From Sycobia sp. Sy_11 (Eukaryota; Arthropoda; Insecta; Hymenoptera; Epichrysomallidae): a stretch of 64,000 nucleotides of DNA. The number at the start of each line of letters is the position of its first letter. Positions within the stretch are counted from its first letter, which is position 1. Positions 26,261 through 39,577 of this stretch are shown piece after piece. Location of the stretch: positions 3,279,001 to 3,343,000 of the forward strand of contig JACCIC010000028.1 of NCBI GenBank assembly GCA_018907035.1, read 5' to 3'. The notes under the pieces were generated by a model. The model saw only the letters and a list, made by a program, of their open reading frames with translations. It did no database searches and was not told the DNA's origin. Position numbers and translations under genes: made by a program.

Positions 26261-27580
26261 GGATGTAAGCACAGTCCATTCGTGCGATGAATATCAATGG
26301 GACGACGTGTGCGTGGAAAGGACGAGGAATCGTGGGCGATTCGCGGGCGCCGTTGTAATGCATCGAGCCGTCGCAGAGTGGGGTGCGCCCTCATCGACTA
26401 CCTTTCATGCACAACATACACACGTACAGGCGTGTTTGTATTTTGAAAATTCCTCGATACGCTCCGGTTCGCCGGAAACGGGTGCGGCGACAAATTCAAA
26501 GCGCGATGACAAAAGATTTTTCTTCTTTTATTACGGAGCAATCGTTCTGCTTGCATTTAGTGGAGGAAATTAAAAAAGAAGCATAAATGTCAAAGTTCGT
26601 TTTTACGATAAGCATTCTGCTACACGTTTAAGATTGCACGCAAGGTATAAATTATTGGCAATTTTCGATGATTTGCGTGTTAATTACGTTTTTTTTTTTT
26701 TTTTTTTGTTTATACGGTAAACAAATGGGGTAGAAATGAGAATATTTTCAAAGATTCATAGCCAAGAATTCTAGATAAATTTTTAAAAACGTTCTTATTT
26801 CCATACAGTTTGATAAGTCGGCTTGATAAAGCAGACTTATAAATCTGCTAAAGGGTAAGATACACTAAAATTTACAATAATTTTATGTTTACATGAGAGT
26901 TTATGTAAAACAGTATGCTTTTTGTCTATCGATAAAAATGGATTTCGACGTCCGCCCAAGGGATGATTCATCGGGTTTTGTTCAGTATGTCAATGTCAGT
27001 TCTCTCATACATAGAAAGTCTATTAGAAATAAACTTGCATTATAATTCAATAGATTCACTTCGGTTTGTTACAAATATAATAAAAAATTTTATGATTAAT
27101 AAAAATGGTTATATAACCAGAAAAAGAAAATTAAAATTAAATTAAGTATTAGATGAAAATAATTGATTCAGAAAATAAAGCAATAAATTGTAACAGCGAG
27201 TTTTTAAAAGATTGTAAAGAAAGTTGAATTTATTCCTACGAATTTACTTTATTTTATATTTGTTAATAATCACGTAGATATACATGAGTACTTACGTGTT
27301 ATTTCATTTTCTATGTAAATCAATAGTATAGCATATTTATGACCCTCTGTTCAATTTCGAGTTGCAAAATTCGATGTAAGAATTATATCTTCTACATCGT
27401 AAATTCTACCGGTTAAGTAAATAAATAAAAATATTTTGCTATATATTCAATCATTGTTATCTATTGCACACTAAACAATTTTGTAAGGAATTTCAGAAAC
27501 ACAATAGATTATTTCAGCGGATCAGTTGTTGTAAGGAAAAAATTCACTTCTTAGCAAAAACATATTCGGCACAGCGATCG
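26261..27580. other. Noncoding stretch, nothing recognised
   Basis: Mixed composition up to 26.5 kb, then AT-rich. It holds a T-run at about 26690-26707. No coding exon or RNA gene was recognised. Confidence 0.45.
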
Positions 27581-27582
27581 GA

Positions 27583-28105
27583 TTGCCGGGTAACGGTAAA
27601 AATTTGATTTACAGGGCGTACAACGTATACCCGTGCGCATTTTTACACACTCGCGCGAAACACCGAGGGAGGAATCGAAGGAGAATCGAAAGTCCCCGCG
27701 GACGTCTCCGAAAAACCGGATTCTCGAACCCAATACTATTATTACACTTCGTGCATCGAAGCGCGCCGTTGAACGCGCCCTCGCTCGTCACAATTTTCAA
27801 AAGCCCGCCAAGTCCACGCGATGTGTTCACTGTGCGGGTGCGTAATCTCGTCGCGATTCGGAAAACGTCGCGGACGGAGGGTCCCGCGGCGCGACGTAAA
27901 AGGATCGCGCACTGTGTACGAAAGGAATCCGATCGGCGCGGTAATTTTCGACAACCCGTTACGGGTCGGTCTTCTTGCTGCCGCCCTGGATGTACGTGCA
28001 CGGATTCGCTGACGCGGCGTTACATTTTTGTTGCCGTTGTTTTTTTTTTTTTTTTTCATTCAACGTCGGGCTACACGTGTATGTCTGTATACATATATAT
28101 ATTTT

Positions 28106-28143
<38 letters not shown>
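27583..28143. other. CpG-dense block ending in (AT)n tract
   Basis: CpG-rich from about 27590 to 28020, then a T-run (28039-28056) and an (AT)n tract (28108-28143). A 200-codon ORF on the + strand (27583-28185) runs into the AT repeat and shows no domain; I read it as chance. Possible promoter or enhancer. Confidence 0.45.
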
Positions 28144-28146
<3 letters not shown>

Positions 28147-29139
28147 TATTGTATGTGTGTGTCGGCGGAACATTTTTGTTTGTAAATAATACATTGTGCG
28201 CAAGCGCGATGTATATTATCCGGTCTAAATTTACGAACGCTCTGCTGGTGTACGCAGATCGAAAATCTCTGGGCGTAAAATCAGTTCCGTATATAATCGT
28301 CACAGTATAACAGAAGTTTAAATGAACCGACCTTACGTAAATTAAAAGAAGGTCTCAAAAGCTAAGGCTCTTATGATAGCAAAAATTAAATAAATTAAAG
28401 CAAAAATTAAAATTTTCCATTGTCAGATACGTGCGCGCTCGCCTCTACTTAATTTTTGCATCGTTACCGGAGGTCAATGATATAGGATTTTCAATTTTAA
28501 CCGAGACACTGAACTCTCTTGAAAGTCGCACGATTCGAGACGAAGGGATTAAAGTTTTAGCGCGTCACAAGGATAATTCGAATAACTTGTTCAAATTTTT
28601 GGCCGGGAACTTAGTAAACCCACTCGAGGTTGAGGTCTTTGTGCCGAAAGAACCCGTTTCTTTCTGTTAATGATCTATACTATACGGTTAATGATCCATA
28701 ATATACTATATTCAAAATATCCATGTATAGAATTTCCTTCACTAGCTATTTTCCGCTTGAAGTAAAGTTGTTTACGAATGGCAAATATCAGTTCAAAAAT
28801 AAAAGAATGAGTCCAAGCGAGTGTTGAAAAAAAATACAATTGAACACATCTCAACATGTTGGCTAAGCCAGAATTTAAAATCTTAGATAAAATTAATAGG
28901 GGTTTATTTTTAATAAAAAAATAAATAAATAAAATCGCCTTTACCCTCGTAAGACTGAAATATTAAAGTCAAGGTGGGATCAGTTATTCGGAGAATCCTC
29001 ATAATTTTCTGAAATTAACGTTTCGAATTCTGAATTTTTTAATAATACAGCGCGCAGCTTAAAATGGGACACCCCGTATATACTTAAATGCTTTACCTTT
29101 CACGGAAAGGCCAGCCTGATAATTGTCTATGCACATATG

Positions 29140-29140
<1 letters not shown>
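28144..29140. other. Noncoding stretch, nothing firm
   Basis: It contains a 79-codon ORF at 28431-28670 on the + strand with no recognised similarity, and a short direct repeat of TAATGATC words at 28669-28700. No RNA gene seen. Confidence 0.4.
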
Positions 29141-29143
<3 letters not shown>

Positions 29144-29199
<56 letters not shown>

Positions 29200-29645
29200 G
29201 TAGAATCGCGAGAACACCTTCGCGTCACGCACAGAGGGAGACCACGAGCGACAGCCCGGCCTTTTCGCGGGCCCGGTATAAAGTTTTGCTTCAAAAGCGC
29301 CTCGCGCACTCGATATGCCGCGCGCTACTGTATCATTTATATCTATACGTATGCGCGTGCGCGCGCGCGCACGGATGTATCGCGAAAACGAGGGCCGGCC
29401 GCGCGATGCGCGACACGAAAGAGAGCCGATTGATAATCGTCGAGGGCAGCGCGCGTGGAGCGCACGCGACTCGCCCGGATCTTTCGCCGTCGAAATTGTG
29501 TGAGGGGCAATTGTGATATACATATGCGGAATTTGGAAGATCGAGCAGCTTTGGCGAGGATCGCGATAGGCGGCGGCATTTGAAAGAAGCAACTGATCCG
29601 CGCTCAAAGTAATTTCGGGTCGGGTAGAAAGAGAGAGAGAGAGAG
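29144..29645. other. (AT)n tract plus CpG-dense block and GA run
   Basis: An (AT)n tract at 29144-29199 is followed at once by a CpG-rich block (29205-29600) with a CG run at about 29354-29371, then (GA)n at 29630-29651. The layout is promoter-like but I assign no gene. Confidence 0.45.
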
Positions 29646-29649
29646 AGAG

Positions 29650-29944
29650 AGGGGGGGCCAATAAAGGCACCAACGATTTTTAAAGTATACGCTTACACTG
29701 TCGGGCACTCTCCACGAAGAGCTCGAAAAGGCGGTATCGCAGTTTCGAAACTCATCGCGTGCTCACTTTGAAGTACTATATTAACTTATCGAAACGGCGC
29801 ATCTTGCTCTCGATCCTGGCTGAATTTTGCCCAATATATATAGATGTATACATGAGCGCGCGTGTGTGTAACGAGATTGCGAATTCGCTGCCGAACACGT
29901 ATGAATTCTAATTATAATTCCGAGGACTCGAAGATACTATATAC

Positions 29945-30002
<58 letters not shown>

Positions 30003-31380
30003 TTGATAATTACAATCAGCGATTTGGTAAGGTATAATATAAAATCACAAATGGTTATAGAGCAAGCTTAAAAAAAATTTAACGCGTTTGTCCAGTTCAG
30101 GGAACATTCGGTTATAAATAACAAGTTAGGCTTGTCAACGCCGGCATTAAATTTACTTATAATGCTTTTTATCTTCGGTTTATGTACATATTTAGGTGGT
30201 GGGAGGATTAATTTTAGTGGTAGACGCAATTAAATTGTCTTTTACTAAATTAATATATTGATTCTTTTTATTTTTTATTTTTATCATTTTTATTTGATTT
30301 TTAATTTATTTTCAGTAGTCATTTGATTTCAGATTCGACGGGAGTGATTATAAACAGGGACAGTCTTTATATAATTATAACTAAATAATTTTATAAAGAC
30401 TCTATGACAAATTATATGCATATATATATAGTAAAATAAAAGTAATAACTTTATATTGCTATTTTGTATTAAGCAAATATATGTAAATTATACTATTATA
30501 CTATAGATAAATTTTCTTTTAGTATTTGCTCTCAATTTGTAGATTTTACTTTTTAAATTAAAATTGTAAAAAATTCACTGTACACTGCATTTTTATTTGA
30601 TATAACGTACGAATAAAGAAAAGTATAAAAACTATATATGTGAAAATAATAACCATAATCCGCTCCAGTGCAGTATTGCTAATTATTTATTGTCTAAGAA
30701 AAAACTGCAATACATAAAGTTTATGATGGGCTATGAATTTCGACCTAGCGTCTTGTAACTGCTTTTCTTTTTCTTTCCTTTCCTAATCTAACTAAAATAC
30801 GAAAGTTGTTCATTTTTAGAGTACACTATAACGCCCGTACAATATTATGTATAAAGATAAAAATATCTGGCGTATCAGCTCTATTTTTTTTCCGCATTAT
30901 ACGAGGCGCATAATAAAGCCTTATCTCCCGATCTCATATTATACTTTTTTTTCGGGCCTGAATATAAAATGAGCATGCACGAATTTAGGCCATTAATACA
31001 TGTATTCGAAACTATAAGATCGGTATCGGAATAAATGCTGTCGTCGTATTATAAAGCTCGCGCGGCAAAGCTCGACTTCACAGCTTATAAGCAGTATTAT
31101 TTTTTCTTTTTTCGTGTTTCTTTATGCCCCTGCTTCGTACATGTGCGATTACAATGATCTAGATAATGACATTATAGAGTTGTCGGATTTTTTTTTTTAT
31201 ATATATATACGTTGGCAATTATTGATTACTAGGTATAAAATCGCTGTATATAACGTTTGTATTGACGATCCCGCCGCATCTGGCGGTACTTTGTTGTACG
31301 ATTGAAAATTGCCATGTACAGTTTGTGATGGGAACGCGGAGCGTTAAACGTGCGCGCATACGTATCTCGGACAGGGTCAT
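29650..31380. other. AT-rich noncoding stretch with (AT)n tract
   Basis: It holds an (AT)n tract at 29949-29998 and AT-rich unique sequence. No coding exon or RNA gene recognised. Confidence 0.45.
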
Positions 31381-31387
31381 CAGCCGC

Positions 31388-31389
<2 letters not shown>

Positions 31390-31441
<52 letters not shown>

Positions 31442-31586
31442 GATACGGGCGTTACAAAATACCAGACGAGCCTCGAAAAACTCGACAAGATCGACCCTCG
31501 CCCGCACGTCCTGTCCTGCGCCTCGTCCGATTGATTCGCCCCATCGCGGCAATTCGATCCTGCGGCCGATGTCTCCCCGTGTATTG

Positions 31587-31642
<56 letters not shown>

Positions 31643-31990
31643 ACGTAACGCACAATGCGTGTACGCGCGCGCGCGCGCAGCCCCCGCGACACTATACAGA
31701 TCGTGAGTGTATTCTTGCGCGCGGCGTTGCGACGAGGGTGGAGTGCGCACTCGGCGCCGGCTGTCCCGTCGTCTTCTTGGATTTCTCGGCCTTGCGCGAG
31801 CGCGCCGCCTCGTTGCGCGGGAAGCGCGGATTGTGCCCGCGACCGGTCTGTGGGTTTACGCGATCGCCGCGCGTGTCCCTCTCACAGCTGCACTCGACAA
31901 ATTCGTTGGGTGGGTGCCGTTGGAAAAATTCACCACGTCCCCTGGACGAATGAGTATGCGTACGTGCCGGTTTCGTCAATATTGCGAGGA
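31390..31990. other. CpG-dense block with two (AT)n tracts
   Basis: (AT)n tracts lie at 31390-31435 and 31591-31640, with CpG-dense DNA between and after them up to about 31990. Several overlapping ORFs on both strands are compositional. Candidate regulatory element or noncoding first exon. Confidence 0.45.
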
Positions 31991-33063
31991 TGACGGTTGA
32001 TACGGATGCGGAAAATTGGAAAATTCCAGGTGGAGATACTGATTAGGGAATTAAAAATTGGAAGACCTATTAATGCGTGGCGAATAATTCTTGCTTATTT
32101 TAAGATACTCGATTTTTCCGTAAAAAATCAGACTGAAGATCGATTGCTCGATCGCATTTTCTTCTATCGTGGTCCTATGTAAATTGTTAATATCGAATTA
32201 TCAATTAAAAGAAACTTAATAACAAAGCGATCACTTCAATACCGGGTGTTGAAGAACCATAGAAATCTCATATCTTAATGCATCTATTAAATTCATAACC
32301 AATCGCTTGACAAATACATTGAGCGAGAAAAATGAAATCGTTCGAATTTTCATGTAGTTTATTAAAAAAATTTATAACATTCTGATTTGTTCATGTTATC
32401 ACTTCTACCGTCTAATAAAATTATGTTCCTTACTTTTTTTAACTCGATTTTTTTCATCGATCGATCGATCAATTTCTATAATTTTAATTCTTAGATAAAC
32501 TAAATTAATTAAACAATTATTTACATTATATAATTATAGATAATACAAAAATCTAGTTTCTTTCGCAATTTTAGGTATAATATAACTTTTATAGCTATTA
32601 AGTAGAATTAATCTTCCTTGAAAGCAAACAATTCCAGTCCATCGATCGATGAATGTTGTAAATTAATGGACTACTGTTGGATATAATCAATATTGCCTGA
32701 ATATCGGACGATTCGTTCTTAAATAACGGCACTTGCAATTTTAAATAGTTTTAATACACGCGGATAAAACGAAGTGTAATCTGAAAAAAAGTCCTGAACG
32801 GTTAAAAAATACTTAATTGAACAATTTGGTATCCATTAATTGTTCTTTATAGATATAGAACTCTAAGCGCGAATTCAAGTTTGCATTCGGTTTAAATAAA
32901 GCTACCAGGGTTGATCGTGAGCAAATATAGAAAGAGACTCGATCCTGCCGCATTTATACATCTCTACAGCGTGTATCTCGTATGTAAACGTGATATTCTT
33001 ATGGCTGCCGAGCGATTACCGGCCATGACATGTTCGAATGCAGCGATTTCGTTCGTGGAACAA

Positions 33064-33112
<49 letters not shown>

Positions 33113-35250
33113 ATTCGTGTATAATTCTTTTTCCCGCTTCAATAGAAATTCCTTACTTGCCGTCGTTGGTCAGCGGGGTCCTTTCCGAGCTCGACCCACG
33201 ACTCCTTCGTCGAAGCTCCATTTTTCTCAGTCTCTCGTCGTTTGGACCATACACATATATAAATATATCCTCGACGAACGATCCAATTATACCTACGTTT
33301 GTATATGCGCTCGTTGCTATTCGCTCACGCGGTGTCGACCGGCCGTTGCGTGCGTCTTTCTTTATCGAGTCCTATACAAATTGTCGTTAATGAATGCAGC
33401 AGTTCCGTGTATTTTTGCAGTCAATTTTAAAAGAATCGTTACAATCACATCGCTAAATTTCGTTAGAAAATTTATTATTCATGCCTTATCTGAGGCTCTT
33501 ATTTACGATAAGTTAGTTTTACGAAAATTAGACAACATTGAACTTACTTAATTTTTCTCTAGCTAAAATCGTGTTTCACAATGGGAAAACAAAGTGTAGA
33601 CTGATAGATGAAACAGTAACAGTCCATCGGCGAGAGACAGAGAGACACTTTTTTCATACACCACAAGTTGAAAGATAAGACGTGAACAACTTAGAATAGA
33701 TATTATTGATAGGCAGATTCCTTCGTTTTATTCGAATTTTATTGTATTTATATAATTTAATTTTAAGCCGTTTGCATTAATCATCTGAATACGTAATTTT
33801 AAAACACATGTTTCTATCGGTATTATTCATTTTTCTAATCGTCAAGCGACAAAAACAAGAATTCTATAGGTAAAAGAATCTAACCAGTGCGTAAAAAGAA
33901 TAAGTAAAGTTAAATAAGTATAGGAAAGTTATACATATGTTTTTACATTAGTCAAGAATGGATTGAATATTCTAACTTTTTCTGGACTCATAGGGATACA
34001 GAATATCAGTGAACAATTATTAATTAAATATATCAGATAGCGATAGTAATTCGTATTGGTGAAAATCCATAAATCAGATCCTACCTCCGACTTTATTGAA
34101 ACTGTGTATATAGTTGTATATGGTTTTAATGATACTCGTCGCACAAAACGTATTTGCGCGAGGAATCCTGCGAAATATTGAAATAATAAATAAGCATTCT
34201 TTGAGTTTAACGAAAGTGAGAGTCGATACGTCAGCGATATACCGCACTAGCCGAATTACGCAACGGCAAACCGTGGTAAAATTATGTTTATCGCTCCAAG
34301 CGTGTTTGGAAAAGCAAATATGAATTTTGAGATAGATATTTTTGTTTACTCAGAAACTCTTTGTTAAATAGTCAAGATGTTTTTAATAACACCAAAATTT
34401 TTGCCATTTTCTTATAGATTTTACGACGAAAATAAAATCCAGACAATTTTCACCCTGATGCGTGCAACTAGCATCGTGACAAATATAGCTGTACGAAGTT
34501 TCAAGGAAAATCAGAGGTTCGAGCTTTGCCGAAGAACATTATCACTAAATAGGACTATTATTGTTATTTTGAGGAAAAATAAAACGATGCCAAGCTTAAA
34601 TAAATTAAATTATTGCAATGCTTGGCGTCACTGAAAAAAAGCAGAGTACCGATTTTATAACAATTGTATCGTTTTCATAGATTTTAATCGACAATATTAG
34701 GCTGCATACAGCCTTACGAGTAGGCCTTGCGAAAGGACGAGTGTATTATATTTCGGTCGATACACGCTTTATATTTCGTTACAGATGAAAGGATAATTTA
34801 AATCGATCGAGGCCTCGTTCTATGAAGAATGGACTAAAATGAAGAAAGCACGGGGATTCGTCACCTAAACCACATCAAGAGAACTATAAATTCTGTTTTC
34901 GAGCTTAATAGTTTCTGTCAATTTTAGGTTTGGAACAGGGGATAAATACATCGCGGATATACGAAGAAGAACAAACGAAGAACAATAATCGAAAACTCAT
35001 ATAAACATTTTAAATTGTTAGTATTGTTTTTACTTATATGTTAAATATACGGCTAACATAAATTGAATAGGACGTTTATTATTTACCTGTTAATTAAAGG
35101 ACATCTACGGCAGAAGACAAATTTAACAAGAGAGACGACGATTCTTTTCAAGAAACAGTACATTCAATATCCGCCGCTCGACTAAATTTTAATAAACTAC
35201 AGTAATTTCAACAAATAAATATATATATATACACATATATACACATATAC

Positions 35251-35299
<49 letters not shown>

Positions 35300-36120
35300 G
35301 TAAGCAACTGAGCGCGATTTAAATGTGTAACGTCATCCCATTTCAGCTGGCACTATATACCGCACTCGTATACTTATCTGTGTACATTGTTACGATTTTA
35401 GAATTATAACCGCGTCCTTCGGCTCGAAAAGGCCGCTATCTTTATTACTTAACGCGCGTTTATTATTTTTTTTTTCCTGTCTCGCGGCAAGAACCCCATT
35501 ATGGCATTACATTATGTAATAATATTCACTCGGTACGATGGAGGTTTATCGGGCAGCGAAGTAAGAGCTGCAGTAGGATTTATTAAAGGCACTGAGAATA
35601 CTATAGAACTAAATGTTAAAAGTCGATTGATTTTCGTTTGATTTTTTATAAAATAAAGACGAAATCGACGATTCTTGTTCCGTGCATAAATATTCAGCCC
35701 GTATTTTTCTCCACCGCGATTGTATACACATTTATACATTTTTAGCGTATGATCTCCTCTTAATTTTAATTCCACCATCTTTATTACGTATTATACGTTT
35801 TTCTTATACATGCTATTTGCATACGGTCGGATAAGAGATAGTAAATAATTTATTAGCTGAATGTACCAAAAATATTAAATGAAAGTCGTAAAAATTTTGT
35901 AAGATAAAAATCATAAAACTATAATAACAGTAGGTAAAAATAAATCGTGAATAAAGTTATTTTTGCTTTTGCGGGCATGAGAAAAATTTTTTCTCTCTAG
36001 CACTTGCTCTAATAACTATAAAAAAAAAAAATCAAGCGGTACACCGTACTATATATACACGAAAGGGGGGGGGCGAGAAAGAAGGAAAACAATAATCAAC
36101 GCAATTACCGACCATCCATC
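31991..36120. other. Long AT-rich noncoding stretch
   Basis: (AT)n tracts at 33068-33110 and a mixed AT/AC tract at 35217-35297. A (CGAT)n run at about 32457-32471. Short ORFs (33929-34144 -, 34377-34634 +, 35512-35778 -) have no recognisable domain. No RNA gene recognised. Confidence 0.45.
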
Positions 36121-36149
36121 ATCGAATAATTGGAATCAAATCGCTTATT

Positions 36150-36330
36150 TGCATGACGGGTCGCGGGAACGCCTCCTCCCCATCCTCCTATTCGCCACAC
36201 CACCGAAAATACGAAATCCACCCTCCCCCCTCGTCAACGATTCGCGGCGCCGCGAGGGGTCTATCCGACTCACTCGCGCCATCCCCCAAGCGCGTCGCGG
36301 GCGGCGCGACGGTTAGCGGGTCGAGGCCGT

Positions 36331-36377
<47 letters not shown>

Positions 36378-36492
36378 CGGCCTACCTAGTCTGTCACTAA
36401 TGCCGCGTAATGCGAAGGGGCCAACGGGCGGACCAGAGGCTTATAGCTCGAGACAAATGTCCTTCCACGATCGCCGGCGCTTGGCCTAAATA

Positions 36493-36526
<34 letters not shown>

Positions 36527-36600
36527 CCGCGCGTTATATATAAATATAATTATCTAGCGTATAGAATCTCAACACAGCCGCTTATCGCGGTTTCCCTTGC
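36150..36600. other. CpG-dense block with hairpin around an (AT)n tract
   Basis: CpG-rich DNA encloses an (AT)n tract (36333-36374) whose flanks are complementary, AGGCCGT on the left and ACGGCCT on the right. The foldable unit is 36324-36383. An (AC)n run follows at 36499-36525. No gene assigned. Confidence 0.6.
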
Positions 36601-37890
36601 TGGTGGGGGGAAGGGGGGTGGATTTACATTCTACGCAAATCAATAGCAAATGAATTGGGAAAAGGCGGGATTCGAGAGGAAATACGATCGATCGGCGAGA
36701 ATCAACTTCCTATGAACAATAAATTGAGAGTTTGTTATATCCTCGATAATTAATGGTGAAGTTTTTCTTTTGTAGAATTAGGGTGAAGCTTTAATTAATA
36801 TTATATTGCTGGCGAAATCTTACGTAACATCAGTGGCGCAGCATCGTGCAAATTTAAAAATAAGGCATAAAAGCGAAAATTTAACAGACGCTCGTTTCTG
36901 CTCTCGAACATCGTTGCACAAAGAAAAGGCAATTTATGCTTTTTTTTTTATTCTACATATTTAACTTTGAGACTCTCGTATTACAAAGGAAAGTTCGCTA
37001 ATTCTTCAAGTGCAAAACTTTATAATAAATACTTATGGACTTTGTGGGAAAAGTTTATACGGCGAGATTTAGTACTCTAGTAAAATAAAAAGAAATTTAT
37101 ACGGTTACGACTATCGATTGTGTTAAAGATTCATAAAAACTCAACCCGGATATTCGTACCCTGCACGAATATAGAAGTTAATAAGAGCCGGTATGATAAT
37201 CATGCGACGTAAACTTTTTAATGGAAGAATTTCGCGTTCCCACTATAAGTTACAGAAGATATCTCTTCACTTACTCGTTATGTGATATGCTTATTTTCTT
37301 TCTCTCTCGAGAGAGAGAGAAAGAGAGGGAGCTTTGTTATTGTTTTATTTTAGTTTATCAATTTCATTCGAAATTAGGTATAAAATAGGCTATTATAAAA
37401 ATAGAAATTAAATCTTTTTATGAAATATCAGTAAAAAGTTTCAAAATTTATCGTTATTTACATAATTTCTTTCTCTATTTTTCTTTATTTCAAGTTTCAT
37501 TTTTCTTTATATTCAATGTCAAGCGCTTCGAGAAAGGCGTCTTCATTGCAAAGAAGAAAAGTCGATTATTGCTTTACAATCGAAATATTCAATTCGAGTT
37601 GATTGCATTAAACGACGTTGATTCCTTTAAACGATACAAAGTTTGGATGCACAAATTACATTTTTATTTTCATTTCATTTTATTTTATTTTAGTTGATTA
37701 TATTTAACTGTATCTATAATTAAGGGACAGCCTTACTAATCATCAATTGAAATGATTATCGTCAAAAATACCATTTTGACCATATACATTAGTCTTTCGG
37801 TATATTATTATTATTAGAATTATTATTATTATTACTGCTATTATTATTTTTTTTTTTTATATCAAAGACTGAGTGAGACGAGTTTCACTG
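36601..37890. other. AT-rich noncoding stretch
   Basis: It holds a near-palindromic CTTTCTCTCTC/GAGAGAGAG word at about 37299-37325 and an ATT-rich run at 37803-37850. No coding exon recognised. Confidence 0.4.
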
Positions 37891-38069
37891 ACCCGTGTAC
37901 CACGGCGAGGCCTTGAACCACAAGGCGCGCACTTCGCCAAATCCAATTAAGCATATTGGATCAACGCGACGGTCGCGCTCGCAGGTGCGCGTCCGCGTCT
38001 TTTTTTTTCTTCTCTCCCTTCTTTCTCATCCATCGTTCGTTCGTCCGTCCGACGGACGGGCACGGGGAA

Positions 38070-38105
<36 letters not shown>

Positions 38106-38440
38106 AGTGAGAGAGTGATAACAGTGCCGGGGATTGGGCGAGGAAAGCCCCCCCCCCCGTAAACGCCTTCGCCGGAACAGTGCCGCAGCGAGTGAAGGAA
38201 CGAGCGGACCGAGGCGCCTGAGCTCCGGATCCCCGATTTCAGGTGTACAGGGAGGGAAGCGCGAGGACGGCTATGTAGCCTCCTCGGGCTAATCGTCGGC
38301 CGACGTCGAGCAATTTCGTAAGCTCCCGAGCTTTGTCTATTTTTGGTGAAACAGCGGAGTTCGAACCGAGCGGAGAACGGGATGTTCGTGAATTTTTAGC
38401 CGCGCGAGACCGAAATAAAGACTGCGTCAAAAACTTTTTC
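37890..38440. other. CpG-rich block with (GA)n run
   Basis: CpG-rich sequence with (GA)n at about 38071-38104 and a C-run at 38150-38158. It resembles a GAGA-containing insect promoter. ORFs here carry Arg/Glu repeats from the GA run and are not genes. Confidence 0.4.
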
Positions 38441-39546
38441 GTTTTTTACGTTTTTTTTCTTCTTTTGGTTTCGCTTAAAGACCATTTATTTTTAGCTATT
38501 TCGTTGGTAGGGATATAATAGCCCTCGTCATTATTGTAAAGGCGACGCGGTAATTTTGCTTTTTTTCTCTCTCTTTAGTGGCTGAATCCTTAGACTGTGG
38601 CGCACAATTGTCGTACAGCGTGTATTTCGAAGCGTACAATTGACACTTTCAAGATCATCGAGACACTCGGTGGTACGTCAACTTCGCGTTATTTATACGC
38701 TCGCGATATGTGGGTTAATACTTTTTTAAATGCTCCTGCGAGCGTTTGAGCGGGGCAATAATAATGGGAATCTTGAATCAGCGCGTAAGTTCGCAGCCGA
38801 GCCGATGGCGCTTTAATCTTCCGTTGAGTAGAAAATCGTCTTTTTACAAATCATTATACACAGCGTACAATTTCACGAACAAGAGCACGAGTGCGTAAGC
38901 GCAGCGATAGTTTTACAAAAATAAAACAATAAAAAAATAACGCATTTCGATTTACACGTTTTTTGCCAATATACAGAAACGCATCGACTATTTTCGTCAA
39001 AATTATCCCCTTAATCGGAATGTAGAAGCAAATAGTTTTGCCATGCACGAGGATTGCGCTAAATATATTGCTAAACTTCGTTCGTGACGTTAGATTTCGC
39101 AACGAAAGCTTTAAGTTCGCGTAAAGTACGTGAGCCAGCTTGCATACAGGCCATTCAAGGGCTCTGCGCGCGTTTGTAACTGCGCGGTAAATTTCTATAT
39201 ATAATATATATAAACGGTTGCATACACATACACGCACTCACAAAAAAATATCAATAAAACAAGAGGAGAGTGTATGTACGTACCCAGCGCGATTAAGGCG
39301 GTGGGGGGGGGAGGCTTCGGCCGTTTCTTTTCTCCAATTGCCGCACAGGTGGTTCGTCGACGTTCGTCTCGACAAGTGTTTAACGTTGCAAAATGCAATC
39401 GCGCACCTGATGGCGGTATATAAATCCACGTGCTGTGAAATGATGCATTTTTGCGCTATTGAGCTGACCGTTGCCCGGCCGCGAGACTTTCCTTCGTTAA
39501 CGCGTTTTGTTTGTTATACTCGCCCTGGTTTCATGATTTTCTTTTC

Positions 39547-39577
<31 letters not shown>

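Noticed and set aside
27715..27740. B-box-like word on the - strand (GGGTTCGAGAATCC)
   Set aside because: The T-arm stem does not pair with a seven-base loop and no A-box is present.
27583..28185. 200-codon ORF
   Set aside because: Basic, low-information sequence that reads through a T-run into an (AT)n tract; other frames of the block are equally open.
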